A DNA stretch of 64,000 nucleotides from assembly GCF_009177095.1 (NCBI RefSeq), contig NZ_AP021861.1, positions 6,554,501 through 6,618,500 of the forward strand, read 5' to 3'. The notes beneath the pieces are model-generated. The model did no database searches, was not told where the DNA came from, and was given only the letters and a program-made list of their open reading frames with translations. Below, piece by piece: positions 43,293 to 51,127 of the stretch. Positions within the stretch are counted from its first letter, which is position 1; every line of letters starts with the position of its first letter. A program made the position numbers and the translations under genes. This stretch comes from Lacipirellula parvula (GTDB lineage Bacteria; Planctomycetota; Planctomycetia; Pirellulales; Lacipirellulaceae).

Positions 43293-43760
43293 GTGGATCC
43301 ATCGCAGCAGCCCAATTCCCGCAGCGCCGAACGCTGCCGCCGTCTGGTCGCGCTCGCGCTCGCATCGGTCCCGCTGGGGGGGTGCTACGACACGGCGATC
43401 TTGATGAAAGCGAGGCAGGAATCACGCGAACTGATCCAGACCGAAGAGGTTGATTTAGGAACCTACCGGATCACGCTGCCCCACAAGCTGGGCGTCGCGA
43501 CGGACAACGTCGTCGATTTCCATGTCTTCGGGCAGGTGACGCGCGGCGATCGGCAAGCGATCGACGACGCCTTGCGGATGCGCGGCGCCGAACTGCGGTC
43601 GAAGATGCTTGTCGAAGTGCGCGCGATGACTCCGCCGATGTTTGAAGAGGCGAAGTTGACCGCCCTGCGGAACGCGATTGCCGAGGTGATCAACTCGGCG
43701 CTCGGCCGGCGCGTCGTGAAGCAGGTGAGGTTTTATCGGTTTTCGTTTAACACGATCTAG
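43293..43760 (+). CDS. FliL-like lipoprotein (third of three, divergent)
   Basis: 155 residues from a GTG at 43293, with AGGAGAG at 43281; in-frame upstream codons run antisense through the previous gene. Lipobox SVPLGGC. The body matches the pattern of the two preceding proteins: EEVDLGTYRITLP, a central strand NVVDFHVFGQVT, helix MRGAELRSKMLVEVRAM, then EAKLTALRNAIAEVINSALG and the final strand VKQVRFYRFSFN. It is transcribed away from the other two, with a 195-bp shared upstream region. Confidence 0.72.
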   Translation: MDPSQQPNSRSAERCRRLVALALASVPLGGCYDTAILMKARQESRELIQTEEVDLGTYRITLPHKLGVATDNVVDFHVFGQVTRGDRQAIDDALRMRGAELRSKMLVEVRAMTPPMFEEAKLTALRNAIAEVINSALGRRVVKQVRFYRFSFNTI

Positions 43761-43798
43761 CCCCTCGACTTGAAGCGCAGCGCCCGCGTGCGCGTTCG

Positions 43799-43897
43799 TC
43801 CCCTCCCCTCGAAGGGGAGGGTTAGGGAGGGGTGCCTGAAGCGGGTACCAAGGTTCTACCCCCTCCCCCCGCCCTCCCCTCAAGGGGGAGGGAGCCT
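43799..43897. repeat. Family G palindromic element, copy 2
   Basis: TCCCCTCCCCTCGAAGGGGA ... centre GCGGGTACCAAGGTTC ... CTCAAGGGGGAGGGAGCC. It lies between convergent genes. Read on the minus strand in one frame it encodes the same Trp-Tyr-Pro-Leu-Gln peptide that copy 3 adds to folK. Confidence 0.92.
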
Positions 43898-43939
43898 GAA
43901 GTTCAGAAAGACGATGCGAGGTAGTTCGCTAGAGGCTCG

Positions 43940-45139
43940 TTACCGCACAATCTTCACGTTCGGCAGCGCCGCCTTCAGTTCCGCGACGCCCGCATCGGTC
44001 ACCGGCGTTTGCGAAACTTGCAGCGTCTTCAGCTTCTTCAGGCCGGTCAGCTTCTTCAGCCCGGCGTCGCTCACCGACGTGTTGTCGAGATTGAGGAACT
44101 CGAGAGCTTCCATCTTCGCGATGTGATCCATCGCGTCGTCGTTGACGCGGGTCGCCCACAGGTCGAGGTAGTTCAGCTTCGGCAGCTCGGCGAGGTGCGC
44201 GAGGCCGGGGCCTTCGACGCCCGTTTCGCTCAGATCGAGCTTGAACAGTTCCGGCATGCCGGCGAGGTACTGCAGCGTGTCGTCGCCGATCCACGTGCCG
44301 CGGAGAACGAGCTGCCGCATCTTCTTGAGGTTCTTGAGATGCTCGGTGCCGTAATCGGTAATCGTCGTCCGCATCAGGCTGACGTCGTCGAGGTCGGTCA
44401 AATCGGCGAGGTGGACCATGCCGTCGTCGCTCAGCTTGGCGTCTTCGAGGTAGAGCCCCTTGAGCTTCTTCAGCTTGCCGAGTTCCGCAACGCCGGCGTC
44501 GGTAATCGACGGGCTGCGGAACTTCACCGCGGCGAGCGTCGACATGGCGCCAATGTCTTTGCAGCCAACGTCCGAGAGCGTGCAGCCGCGGACGTCGAGC
44601 AAGCGGAGCTTCTTCAGCGGAGCGAGCGCCGCGACGCCATCGTCAGTGACTTTCGTGTAGGGGAGCATCAGGTGGGTCAGCTCGGGCATCTCGGCGATCG
44701 ACGCCATCCCTTCGTTGGTGAGCTGCGCCGAACGATGGACGTTCAGCGAACGAAGCGCCTTAAGCGGCTTGAGCTTCGGCAAGCCCGCGTTGGTAACCGA
44801 GGTATTGCGGAGCGTGAGCGTCTTGAGCGTCGACAGCCCGGCGAGCGAGTCGAGCGTCGCATCGTCGATTTGCGAACCCCACAGCGTGAGGGTTTCGAGC
44901 TTCGGCAGCTTGCCGATCTCGGCGACGTCGGCCGGGGTGGCGGGGCGATTTTCGAGATCGATCATCACGATCTCGCCGGCGGGGTTCTTCTGAACCTTGC
45001 CGAGCAGCTCCGCAACCCGCTCTTCAACCGAAGCGGCCGACGCGACGGCGGCGACGCAGCCGATCACCGCCACCAAGGCGAGCGCGCACGCGTGACGAAA
45101 CAGACCGGATAGCGAACGACGCGATGCAAAGCGAGACAC
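43940..45139 (-). CDS. Secreted leucine-rich-repeat protein
   Basis: 399 residues from a GTG at 45139, chosen because GGGAGA lies eight bases upstream; an ATG at 45190 lacks such a site. Signal peptide ACALALVAVIGCVAAVASA. The rest is a regular solenoid of about fourteen 24-25-residue LRRs of the ribonuclease-inhibitor/Cys-containing type (LPKLETLTLWGSQIDDATLD; LSTLKTLTLRNTSVTNAGL). No catalytic domain. It probably binds a protein ligand in the periplasm or at the surface. Confidence 0.88.
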   Translation of the reverse strand: MSRFASRRSLSGLFRHACALALVAVIGCVAAVASAASVEERVAELLGKVQKNPAGEIVMIDLENRPATPADVAEIGKLPKLETLTLWGSQIDDATLDSLAGLSTLKTLTLRNTSVTNAGLPKLKPLKALRSLNVHRSAQLTNEGMASIAEMPELTHLMLPYTKVTDDGVAALAPLKKLRLLDVRGCTLSDVGCKDIGAMSTLAAVKFRSPSITDAGVAELGKLKKLKGLYLEDAKLSDDGMVHLADLTDLDDVSLMRTTITDYGTEHLKNLKKMRQLVLRGTWIGDDTLQYLAGMPELFKLDLSETGVEGPGLAHLAELPKLNYLDLWATRVNDDAMDHIAKMEALEFLNLDNTSVSDAGLKKLTGLKKLKTLQVSQTPVTDAGVAELKAALPNVKIVR

Positions 45140-45824
45140 GGCGAGATTCTCCCACGCAGTTGAATATTCAGATCGGCCGCCACGATGCATCTGGGGGAAT
45201 GCGTCGACTAGCCCTCAAGTGAAACAGTTAGTCTAGCCTGCCTGATTGCGAGGCGACAACTCGCTGCGGGATGCGTTCGTTCGCAACGACAGCGACGACA
45301 AACAACCGCAACGTCCATTGAGCCGCGGCGCCTCCGCCGCGAACGCGGGACGAATCTCGCAGCGACATAGGCGTGGCGGGATGGAACCTGCACAGCGCGA
45401 GACATGCAAACGCACGAGCGAGATGCGATTCCCACAACTGCGCAAATCCTAGCGCGGCGTCGTTATTTTGCGTCGACGTTTCCATCGCATGCGTCGCGCA
45501 CCCCCGCGAACCTCGGCAAGAATCGCTGTTACTCGCGGCCATGGGCAATCTCCGTACGTCTTTCGGCAAATTCAGAACCGCTTACCGTACGCCCCGTCCT
45601 GCCCCGCGCGTTGCCAGCCTGCTTTCCCTCAGTTAAATTCAAGATTCGCACCGGCGCCGGTCAACTCTCTGACCGTGGCGCGCACCCCACGGCGCGAACC
45701 GTGACCTTCGTTTTGTAACGGCGGCTCTGGCGATCGTTACGACCGCGCGCATTCCACGCCGGTTGGTCGACTCGCATCGAGCGTGCTCCCACCAGCGCAC
45801 TATCTCTCCCAGGGGCATTCAAAA
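45140..45824. other. Divergent intergenic region, 685 bp
   Basis: Several short ORFs cross on both strands, but none has a ribosome-binding site or credible composition. GTAACG...CGTTAC (about 45715-45740) is a loose dyad upstream of the oxidoreductase gene. No member of the main repeat families recognised. Confidence 0.45.
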
Positions 45825-47189
45825 ATGCAACCACAGAAACGGCAAGCTTCGCGTCGCGACTTCATGCGTTATTCGGCTGCGGCCGGTGCAGCCGGCGCCG
45901 GCTATTGGGTCGCCGGCGGCGTTCCGCTGAAGGCCAGCGCCGCGGCCAACGAGCAACTGCAGATCGCCTGCTGCGGCGTCAACGGCAAGGGACGTTCGGA
46001 CGTCGAGAACGCCTCGAAGTTCGGCAAGATCCACGCCGTCTGCGACGTCGATCGCAAGTTCCTTGATCTGTCCGCTCGCTTCAACAAGACCGACAACAAG
46101 TTCACCGACTATCGCGAGATGCTCGACAAGCTCGGCGATCAGATCGACGTCGTCACGGTGAGCACGCCCGATCACACGCACGCGGTGATCTTGGCCAAGG
46201 CCCTCAAGATGGGCAAGCATTGCTACGGCCAAAAGCCGCTCACGAAGTCGATTTGGGAAGCTCGCGAGATCCAGAAGCTCGCCAAGGAAGCGGGCGTCGT
46301 CACCCAAATGGGCAACCAGTACACCGCCTACGAGCCGATGCGGAAGGCTGCTTACCAGCTTCGCAACGGCCAGGTCGGCAAGGTGAAGGAAGTTCACGTT
46401 TGGACGAACCGTCCGGTGTGGCCGCAAGGCGAAGCCCGCGGTCCGGAGAAGCCCGTGCCGGCGGAACTCGATTGGGAAGCCTGGATCGGCCCGGCGCCGA
46501 TGCGTCCTTACGCCGACGGCTACCACACCTTCAAGTGGCGCGGCTGGTGGGACTTCGGCACCGGCGCCCTCGGCGATATGGCGTGCCACACCTGCAACCT
46601 GCCGTTCATGGGCCTCAACATGCGCGACCCGACGGCCGTCGTCGCCGAGACCTCGGGCCACGATCACGACAGCTACCCGGCCAAGTCGAAGATCAAGTTC
46701 GACTTCCCTGAGCTCGACGGTCGCGCGCCGTTCACCTTCTACTGGTACGACGGCACCAACCTGCCGCCGGAAGAACTCTACTCCGACTTCCTCAAGGGAG
46801 AAGACGGCAAGGCGAAGTCACTGTCGACCAGCGGTTGCCTCGTCGTCGGCGACAAGGGCACGATGTACGCCGCCGGCGATTACGCCGAAGGGGGCATCCA
46901 GATTAGCGACGGCCTGGAGTGGCTCGAAGTCGACTACCCGAAGCCGCCCGGAGCGCCGGAACTCGGCCACGTCCAAGAGTTCTACGAAGCGATCCACGAT
47001 CCGAAGAACAAGAAGGCGATCTCGAACTTCGTCGACTACGCCGGCCCGCTGACCGAGACGATTCTGCTCGGCAACCTGGCCGTCTGGAAGGGCGAGCCGG
47101 TGAAGTGGGACGCCGCGACGATCACGCCGGACGATCCGAGCCTGATGGCGATCGTCAAGCCGACCTACCGCGAAGGCTATTCGCTGTAG
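45825..47189 (+). CDS. Tat-exported Gfo/Idh/MocA-family oxidoreductase
   Basis: 454 residues from the ATG at 45825 (AGGGG upstream). Twin-arginine signal: SRRDFMRYSAAAGAAGAGYW. NAD(P)-binding Rossmann fold: LQIACCGVNGKGRSDVENAS, the acidic strand end AVCDVDRKF, the VVTVSTPDHTHAVILAKALK core, and the Lys of the EKP-type motif as GQKPLTKSIWEAREI. The C-terminal sheet domain has the planctomycete WEAWIGPAP and YHTFKWRGWWDFGTGALGD region. It probably acts in the periplasm or at the outer face on sugars or inositol-like compounds; the substrate is unknown. The family is highly expanded in Planctomycetes. Confidence 0.93.
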   Translation: MQPQKRQASRRDFMRYSAAAGAAGAGYWVAGGVPLKASAAANEQLQIACCGVNGKGRSDVENASKFGKIHAVCDVDRKFLDLSARFNKTDNKFTDYREMLDKLGDQIDVVTVSTPDHTHAVILAKALKMGKHCYGQKPLTKSIWEAREIQKLAKEAGVVTQMGNQYTAYEPMRKAAYQLRNGQVGKVKEVHVWTNRPVWPQGEARGPEKPVPAELDWEAWIGPAPMRPYADGYHTFKWRGWWDFGTGALGDMACHTCNLPFMGLNMRDPTAVVAETSGHDHDSYPAKSKIKFDFPELDGRAPFTFYWYDGTNLPPEELYSDFLKGEDGKAKSLSTSGCLVVGDKGTMYAAGDYAEGGIQISDGLEWLEVDYPKPPGAPELGHVQEFYEAIHDPKNKKAISNFVDYAGPLTETILLGNLAVWKGEPVKWDAATITPDDPSLMAIVKPTYREGYSL

Positions 47190-47218
47190 TCGCCCTGACG
47201 GTGAATTGAACGCAACGC

Positions 47219-47256
47219 GAACCGGCCCGAAGCCCAGCTTCGGGCCGGTTTTTTTG
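47219..47256 (+). terminator. Intrinsic terminator after the oxidoreductase
   Basis: GAACCGGCCCGAAG, loop CCCAG, CTTCGGGCCGGTT and a run of seven T. Strong canonical terminator. Confidence 0.9.
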
Positions 47257-47270
47257 TTGGCAATCGCCTC

Positions 47271-47407
47271 TCGTTCCCACGCTCCGCGTGGGAACGCCCT
47301 CCCCGACGCTCTGCGTCGCGACCCTCTCGCCGAGCAATCCGGTTAGAATGATTGAAGACTGCCGCAGAGCGGCGGAAATAACATTCCCACGCGGAGCGTG
47401 GGAACGA
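47271..47407. repeat. Family L palindromic element
   Basis: The left part TCGTTCCCACGCTCCGCGTG (then GGAACG) is itself a palindrome; the right part ATTCCCACGCGGAGCGTGGG (then AACGA) is its partner. An 85-bp centre separates them. The right end joins directly to the GAGGAGGAA ribosome-binding region of the next gene. Confidence 0.88.
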
Positions 47408-47421
47408 GGAGGAACTCAACG

Positions 47422-48573
47422 ATGACCGCGATCATGAAATACGACGACCTGGCCAATCTCGCGGGCGATCCGGGCGAGATGTTTCGCGAGGTCGCGCAAT
47501 CGCTAGTCGCCGTGGGCGAGTTCCACCGGCTGTTCGATCTGCGGCTGCTGCAAGAACGCCATCGCCATGGCTTGCCGCTTGATCGCCGTACGCCGATCGA
47601 CGACGTCGAAGAGCCGCTCCGCTCGCAGGTCGAGGCGGGCTATCTCGCCGCGTGCCGCGAAGTGGGCGAACTGCTCCTCGAAGCAGGCCGGCTGCGCGAA
47701 GCGTGGATGTATCTCCGCCCGGCAGGCGACAAGTTTTCCATCCGCCAACGACTCGCTGGCGTCGTACTTGATGACGAACGGGCGGACGAACTGATCGAGC
47801 TCGCGCTGTTCGAAGGGATCGACCCTGAACGAGGCTACGCTTGGCTGCTCGGTCGCAACGGCACGTGCAATTCGATCACGACGCTCGACGGCATGAGCCA
47901 GCAGCTCGACGCCGCCGACATTCGCGCGTGCGCCGGCGTGCTGCTGCGGCATGTGTACCGCGAGCTGCACGGCAACCTCCGCGGGCACTACAACAAGCTG
48001 AAAGGCTCGGCGCCGCCGAACACGCTCACGATCGAGCAGTTGATCAATCAAAATCCTGAGTTGCTCTCCGGCGGCAACTACCATCTCGATATCTCGCACC
48101 TGCAAAGCACCGTCCGCTACGCGCGCGTGCTCACCGATCCCGCGCTCGTGACGAAGGCGTTCGAAATCGCCGACTACGGCTCACGGCTGCCGGCCGACCT
48201 GCAGTACCCCGGCGAGTCGCCGTTTGAAGAACTGTTCGCCGCCCATCGGCGTTGGTTCGGCGCACTGCTCGGCCGCGAAGTCGATCCGGCGGTCGAGTTC
48301 TTCGGCGAGAAGGCGCGGGCCGAAGGGGATGATCCGCGAAGTACGGCGGCGGTGGAAACGTTTTTGATTTTGCTGCTGCGGCTGGGGCGTGCGGACGATG
48401 CGCTTGCGGCATTCGAAGAACTAGCGCCGGCGGGTCGTGAGCTTTCGCCGCACGCGCCTACTTTGCTGGAACTCGCGCGAGCGAGCGGCGATTGGGAACG
48501 CTACGCGGCAATCTGCCGCGAGCGCGACGACCTGCTGGGGTTCGCCGCAGGCCTGCTAGCGCGGCAGGGGTAA
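47422..48573 (+). CDS. Conserved-looking helical protein of unknown function
   Basis: 383 residues from the ATG at 47422. It is cytosolic, mostly helical, with TPR-like passages at the start (GEMFREVAQSLVAVGEFHRL) and end (LILLLRLGRADDALAAFEEL). The middle contains WLLGRNGTCNSITTLDGMSQ and an HLDISHLQSTVRYARVL segment that look family-specific but are not known to me. The ribosome-binding GAGGAGG abuts the end of a dispersed repeat. Its stop codon lies one base from the stop of the convergent anti-sigma gene. Confidence 0.8.
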   Translation: MTAIMKYDDLANLAGDPGEMFREVAQSLVAVGEFHRLFDLRLLQERHRHGLPLDRRTPIDDVEEPLRSQVEAGYLAACREVGELLLEAGRLREAWMYLRPAGDKFSIRQRLAGVVLDDERADELIELALFEGIDPERGYAWLLGRNGTCNSITTLDGMSQQLDAADIRACAGVLLRHVYRELHGNLRGHYNKLKGSAPPNTLTIEQLINQNPELLSGGNYHLDISHLQSTVRYARVLTDPALVTKAFEIADYGSRLPADLQYPGESPFEELFAAHRRWFGALLGREVDPAVEFFGEKARAEGDDPRSTAAVETFLILLLRLGRADDALAAFEELAPAGRELSPHAPTLLELARASGDWERYAAICRERDDLLGFAAGLLARQG

Positions 48574-48574
48574 G

Positions 48575-50233
48575 TTACCGTTCTTCGTCGTCGCCATCGT
48601 CAGGACGCGGCGGCTCCGGTTCGTCGCCCGGCGGCGGGCCGAATTCTGGCCGGCCGCGGTGCTCGCCTTCAAACTCCGGTCCAGGCCCTGGGAATTGGCC
48701 ACGCCCGCCGCGATCGCCGGGGCCCATCCGTTCGTGCGGCGGTGGCCCGCCGGGACCGCCTTCGGGGCGACCAGGGCCGCCCTCCCAGTGGCCTCCACGA
48801 CCGCCCGGTCCGCCTGGACCGCCGTTGGGGCCCATGGGAGCTCCGTGCCCAAACCCGCCGCGTCCATCGCGCCCTTCGGGACCGCCAGGGCCCCCGGGCC
48901 CGCGTCGGCCGTCTTGCTTCGGCCCATCCCACGCCCACGGCTTGCCGAAGCCACGCCCAGGCTGCGAACGATACAACCGCCGCAGCGCCTGCTCCATCTC
49001 GCCGGGAGGCAAGCTCAGCAGCTTCGCCCGCGTCTCGGCGTCGAGATTCTTTTCGTCGGCGAAGAAGCTTTCGAGCGCCTCTTGCGAGACCTCGCCTTGC
49101 AGCGACTCGCTCTGCCGCAACCAGGTCCCAATTCGTTCAACTCTCTGCGGCGGTTCAAGCGACTTGAACGCTTGGTGCGTCCGCTCTGGCAACGCTTTCA
49201 GCGCCGCCTCCTGAAATTCCTCCGACTCGGCCATCGCGAAGGCGACGCGGCGGAGCATTGCGTAGGGGTTAAACGGTACTCGCCCTCGACCGCGACCATT
49301 GTTCGACTCGAACGCTTCGAGTTCCAGCTTGTCGAGCGGCTCGCGAATCTTTCGCACGAATCGATGGAGCTCTTCGTCGGTGAGCGTCAGCAGCGCGTCG
49401 TCGCGCATCTCGTCGAGCCAGCGATCGATCGTGTGAACGCGGTCGCTGGGCTGCATGGTGCGGAGTTCGTACTGCCGCGCGGGCGGCAAGCCGCCGACCC
49501 AATCGGCGTAGACGAGCATCGCCTGCTGCAGTTGAGCGGCGTCGTCGGCTGTGGCAATCTCGTTATGCAGCTTGCGAATCCGCTGTTGTTCTTCGACCGG
49601 AAGCTGGTGGAAGCGATTGAACTTGGCGCGCAACTGCGCCCGTTCTTCGTCGTCGAGCTTGGCGAGCCAATCGTCGCGGCCATCGGTGAGCGATACGGTT
49701 TGAAAACGTTCCGTCCGCTCCGAGGCTTTGCCGGCGGCACAGCCGAATTCGTGGAAGTCGCCGCCGAATTCATTCCGCAGCGAGCGGAGGAACTCGGGCG
49801 AATCAAACTGCGTGTAGACGTCGACGTTGTCGACGAGCGGCAAATCGGCGAGCAGCGCGCGGTCCGTGCTTTGCCACGCCAAACGAAATACGAGGAATGC
49901 GAGCGCCGCGGCGGCCACGGCCGCGAGAATCGACGACAGCCGACGCCGACGCTGCACCACCGGCAGCGCCATCGTCCGCTCCAGCACCTCGGTCGCGGCG
50001 GCCTTCACCGCCAATTCCATCGTCGTCCGCGAGAAGCGGTCGTCGACGTATTCCTGCGGCAACGCGTCGAGCGCCGTCCAAGCCTGCTCAATTCCCTGCA
50101 GCTGCCGGCGATACGATTCATCCGACGCCAACCGCTGCTCAACGCGCGCACTCTCTTCGGGAGAAAGTTCGCCATCAAGATAGGCGACGATCTCTTCGAG
50201 ACGCTGCAGGTTGTCGTTTGAAGGCGAAGGCAT
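48575..50233 (-). CDS. Anti-sigma-like membrane protein with Gly/Pro-rich tail
   Basis: 552 residues. The N-terminal 70 residues (EEIVAYLDGELSPEESARVE) form the anti-sigma cytoplasmic helices without Zn ligands. One membrane helix at about 97-117 (LSSILAAVAAAALAFLVFRL). The extracytoplasmic part is helical to about residue 420 (AKFNRFHQLPVEEQQRIRKL). The last ~130 residues are almost only Gly, Pro, Arg, Glu and His, a disordered tail. The sigma factor gene lies 128 bp upstream in the same direction with a family C repeat between. Probably controls that sigma factor in response to an envelope signal. Confidence 0.82.
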   Translation of the reverse strand: MPSPSNDNLQRLEEIVAYLDGELSPEESARVEQRLASDESYRRQLQGIEQAWTALDALPQEYVDDRFSRTTMELAVKAAATEVLERTMALPVVQRRRRLSSILAAVAAAALAFLVFRLAWQSTDRALLADLPLVDNVDVYTQFDSPEFLRSLRNEFGGDFHEFGCAAGKASERTERFQTVSLTDGRDDWLAKLDDEERAQLRAKFNRFHQLPVEEQQRIRKLHNEIATADDAAQLQQAMLVYADWVGGLPPARQYELRTMQPSDRVHTIDRWLDEMRDDALLTLTDEELHRFVRKIREPLDKLELEAFESNNGRGRGRVPFNPYAMLRRVAFAMAESEEFQEAALKALPERTHQAFKSLEPPQRVERIGTWLRQSESLQGEVSQEALESFFADEKNLDAETRAKLLSLPPGEMEQALRRLYRSQPGRGFGKPWAWDGPKQDGRRGPGGPGGPEGRDGRGGFGHGAPMGPNGGPGGPGGRGGHWEGGPGRPEGGPGGPPPHERMGPGDRGGRGQFPGPGPEFEGEHRGRPEFGPPPGDEPEPPRPDDGDDEER

Positions 50234-50257
50234 TAGTTACGAGATGGTATGGTTGAC

Positions 50258-50358
50258 GTCCGCGGTCAGTGGTCAGTGGTCAGTGGTCAGTTGCTGCTGT
50301 CGCAGAGTTCAGAATCCCACGTATTTCGCAACTGACAACTGACCACGGACAACTGACA
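50258..50358. repeat. Family C element, copy 3
   Basis: The left arm is a run of GGTCAGT units (50258-50294), the right arm GCAACTGACAACTGACCACG then GACAACTGACA. Copy-specific centre. Located between sigma factor and anti-sigma-like gene. Confidence 0.9.
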
Positions 50359-50361
50359 CAT

Positions 50362-50997
50362 CTATTCAACCTTCGTTCCTTGTTGCAAATACGGTTCCAG
50401 CACATCGCGCAAGTTCGCCCGAGCGCGGGTTAGCAACGACTTCACCGCCGAGGGGGTCATCTCCATCACTTCGGCGATTTCTTCGTAGCTGAGGTGTTCG
50501 AATTTGTTGAGCAGCACCGCTTCGCGTTGCCGTTCGTTGAGCGAGGCGACGGCGACGTTCACGGCGTCGCGTAGTTCCAGCTTGTCGAGTTGGCGGGTCG
50601 GCATCTGCCCGCTCTGGGCGACCGCGGCGGCGTCGAGGGCGTTGGCCCCGGTGTCGCTCGCGCTGCTGCCGGCGAGGTGAACTTCCTTCCGCCGCGACAG
50701 CGTCCGCTGAGCGTTCGCGGCGACGTTGTGGACGATCGTGAATAGCCAGGTCGAAAATTTGGAACCGGGGATGTATCGTTTGCGGGCGCGGTAGATCCGC
50801 AGGAAGACGTCTTGCGCCAAATCCTCCGCCATGTCGCGGCGACCCGTGATGTGGGCCAGCAGCGAGACGACGCGATTTTGGTAGCGGAGCATCAACTCCT
50901 CGAACGCCTCGGCGTCGTCTTCGCGCACGCGCAGCATCAGGCGCACGTCGGGGTCGTGCGCGGTGTACCGCTCGGCGGTGGAGTCGCTGATGGCCAA
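50362..50997 (-). CDS. ECF-type RNA polymerase sigma factor
   Basis: 211 residues, starting at a TTG (50997); an ATG at 50937 would remove the N-terminal 20 residues. Region 2: EAFEELMLRYQNRVVSLLAH, DMAEDLAQDVFLRIYRARKR and the -10 recognition KFSTWLFTIVHNVAANAQRT. Region 4: LNERQREAVLLNKFEHLSYE and TPSAVKSLLTRARANLRDVL. A 30-residue Ala/Gln-rich linker separates them. A palindrome at 51009-51029 lies in its likely leader. Downstream is the anti-sigma-like gene. Confidence 0.92.
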   Translation of the reverse strand: MAISDSTAERYTAHDPDVRLMLRVREDDAEAFEELMLRYQNRVVSLLAHITGRRDMAEDLAQDVFLRIYRARKRYIPGSKFSTWLFTIVHNVAANAQRTLSRRKEVHLAGSSASDTGANALDAAAVAQSGQMPTRQLDKLELRDAVNVAVASLNERQREAVLLNKFEHLSYEEIAEVMEMTPSAVKSLLTRARANLRDVLEPYLQQGTKVE

Positions 50998-51008
50998 GGG
51001 GCTGAAGA

Positions 51009-51029
51009 CCGCGGGGATAAACCCCGCGG
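51009..51029. repeat. Short palindrome before the sigma gene (family M)
   Basis: CCGCGGGG, loop ATAAA, CCCCGCGG. It sits 12 bp upstream of the TTG start and could occlude initiation when folded. The same sequence is known as a frequent motif in GC-rich genomes; only one copy was noticed here. Confidence 0.65.
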
Positions 51030-51127
51030 CTCGCTGTTGGTCGGGGTGGACGCTTTTTCGGGGTGTTTGCCGGCTATTTGATGATACCCGAAAGCTGCCC
51101 GAAAGTTTCGCCGGGAACCGGCAGCGA

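Noticed and set aside
42020-43760. FliL-like genes considered as part of a flagellar cluster
   Set aside because: No flagellar or chemotaxis gene lies within the window; the FliL-like label describes the fold only.
45208-45569. Minus-strand ORF in the 685-bp gap
   Set aside because: No SD, three overlapping frames of equal quality; no recognisable family.
48659-50221. 520-codon plus-strand ORF opposite the anti-sigma gene
   Set aside because: Arg/Pro-rich composition; the minus frame has the anti-sigma helix pair and membrane segment.
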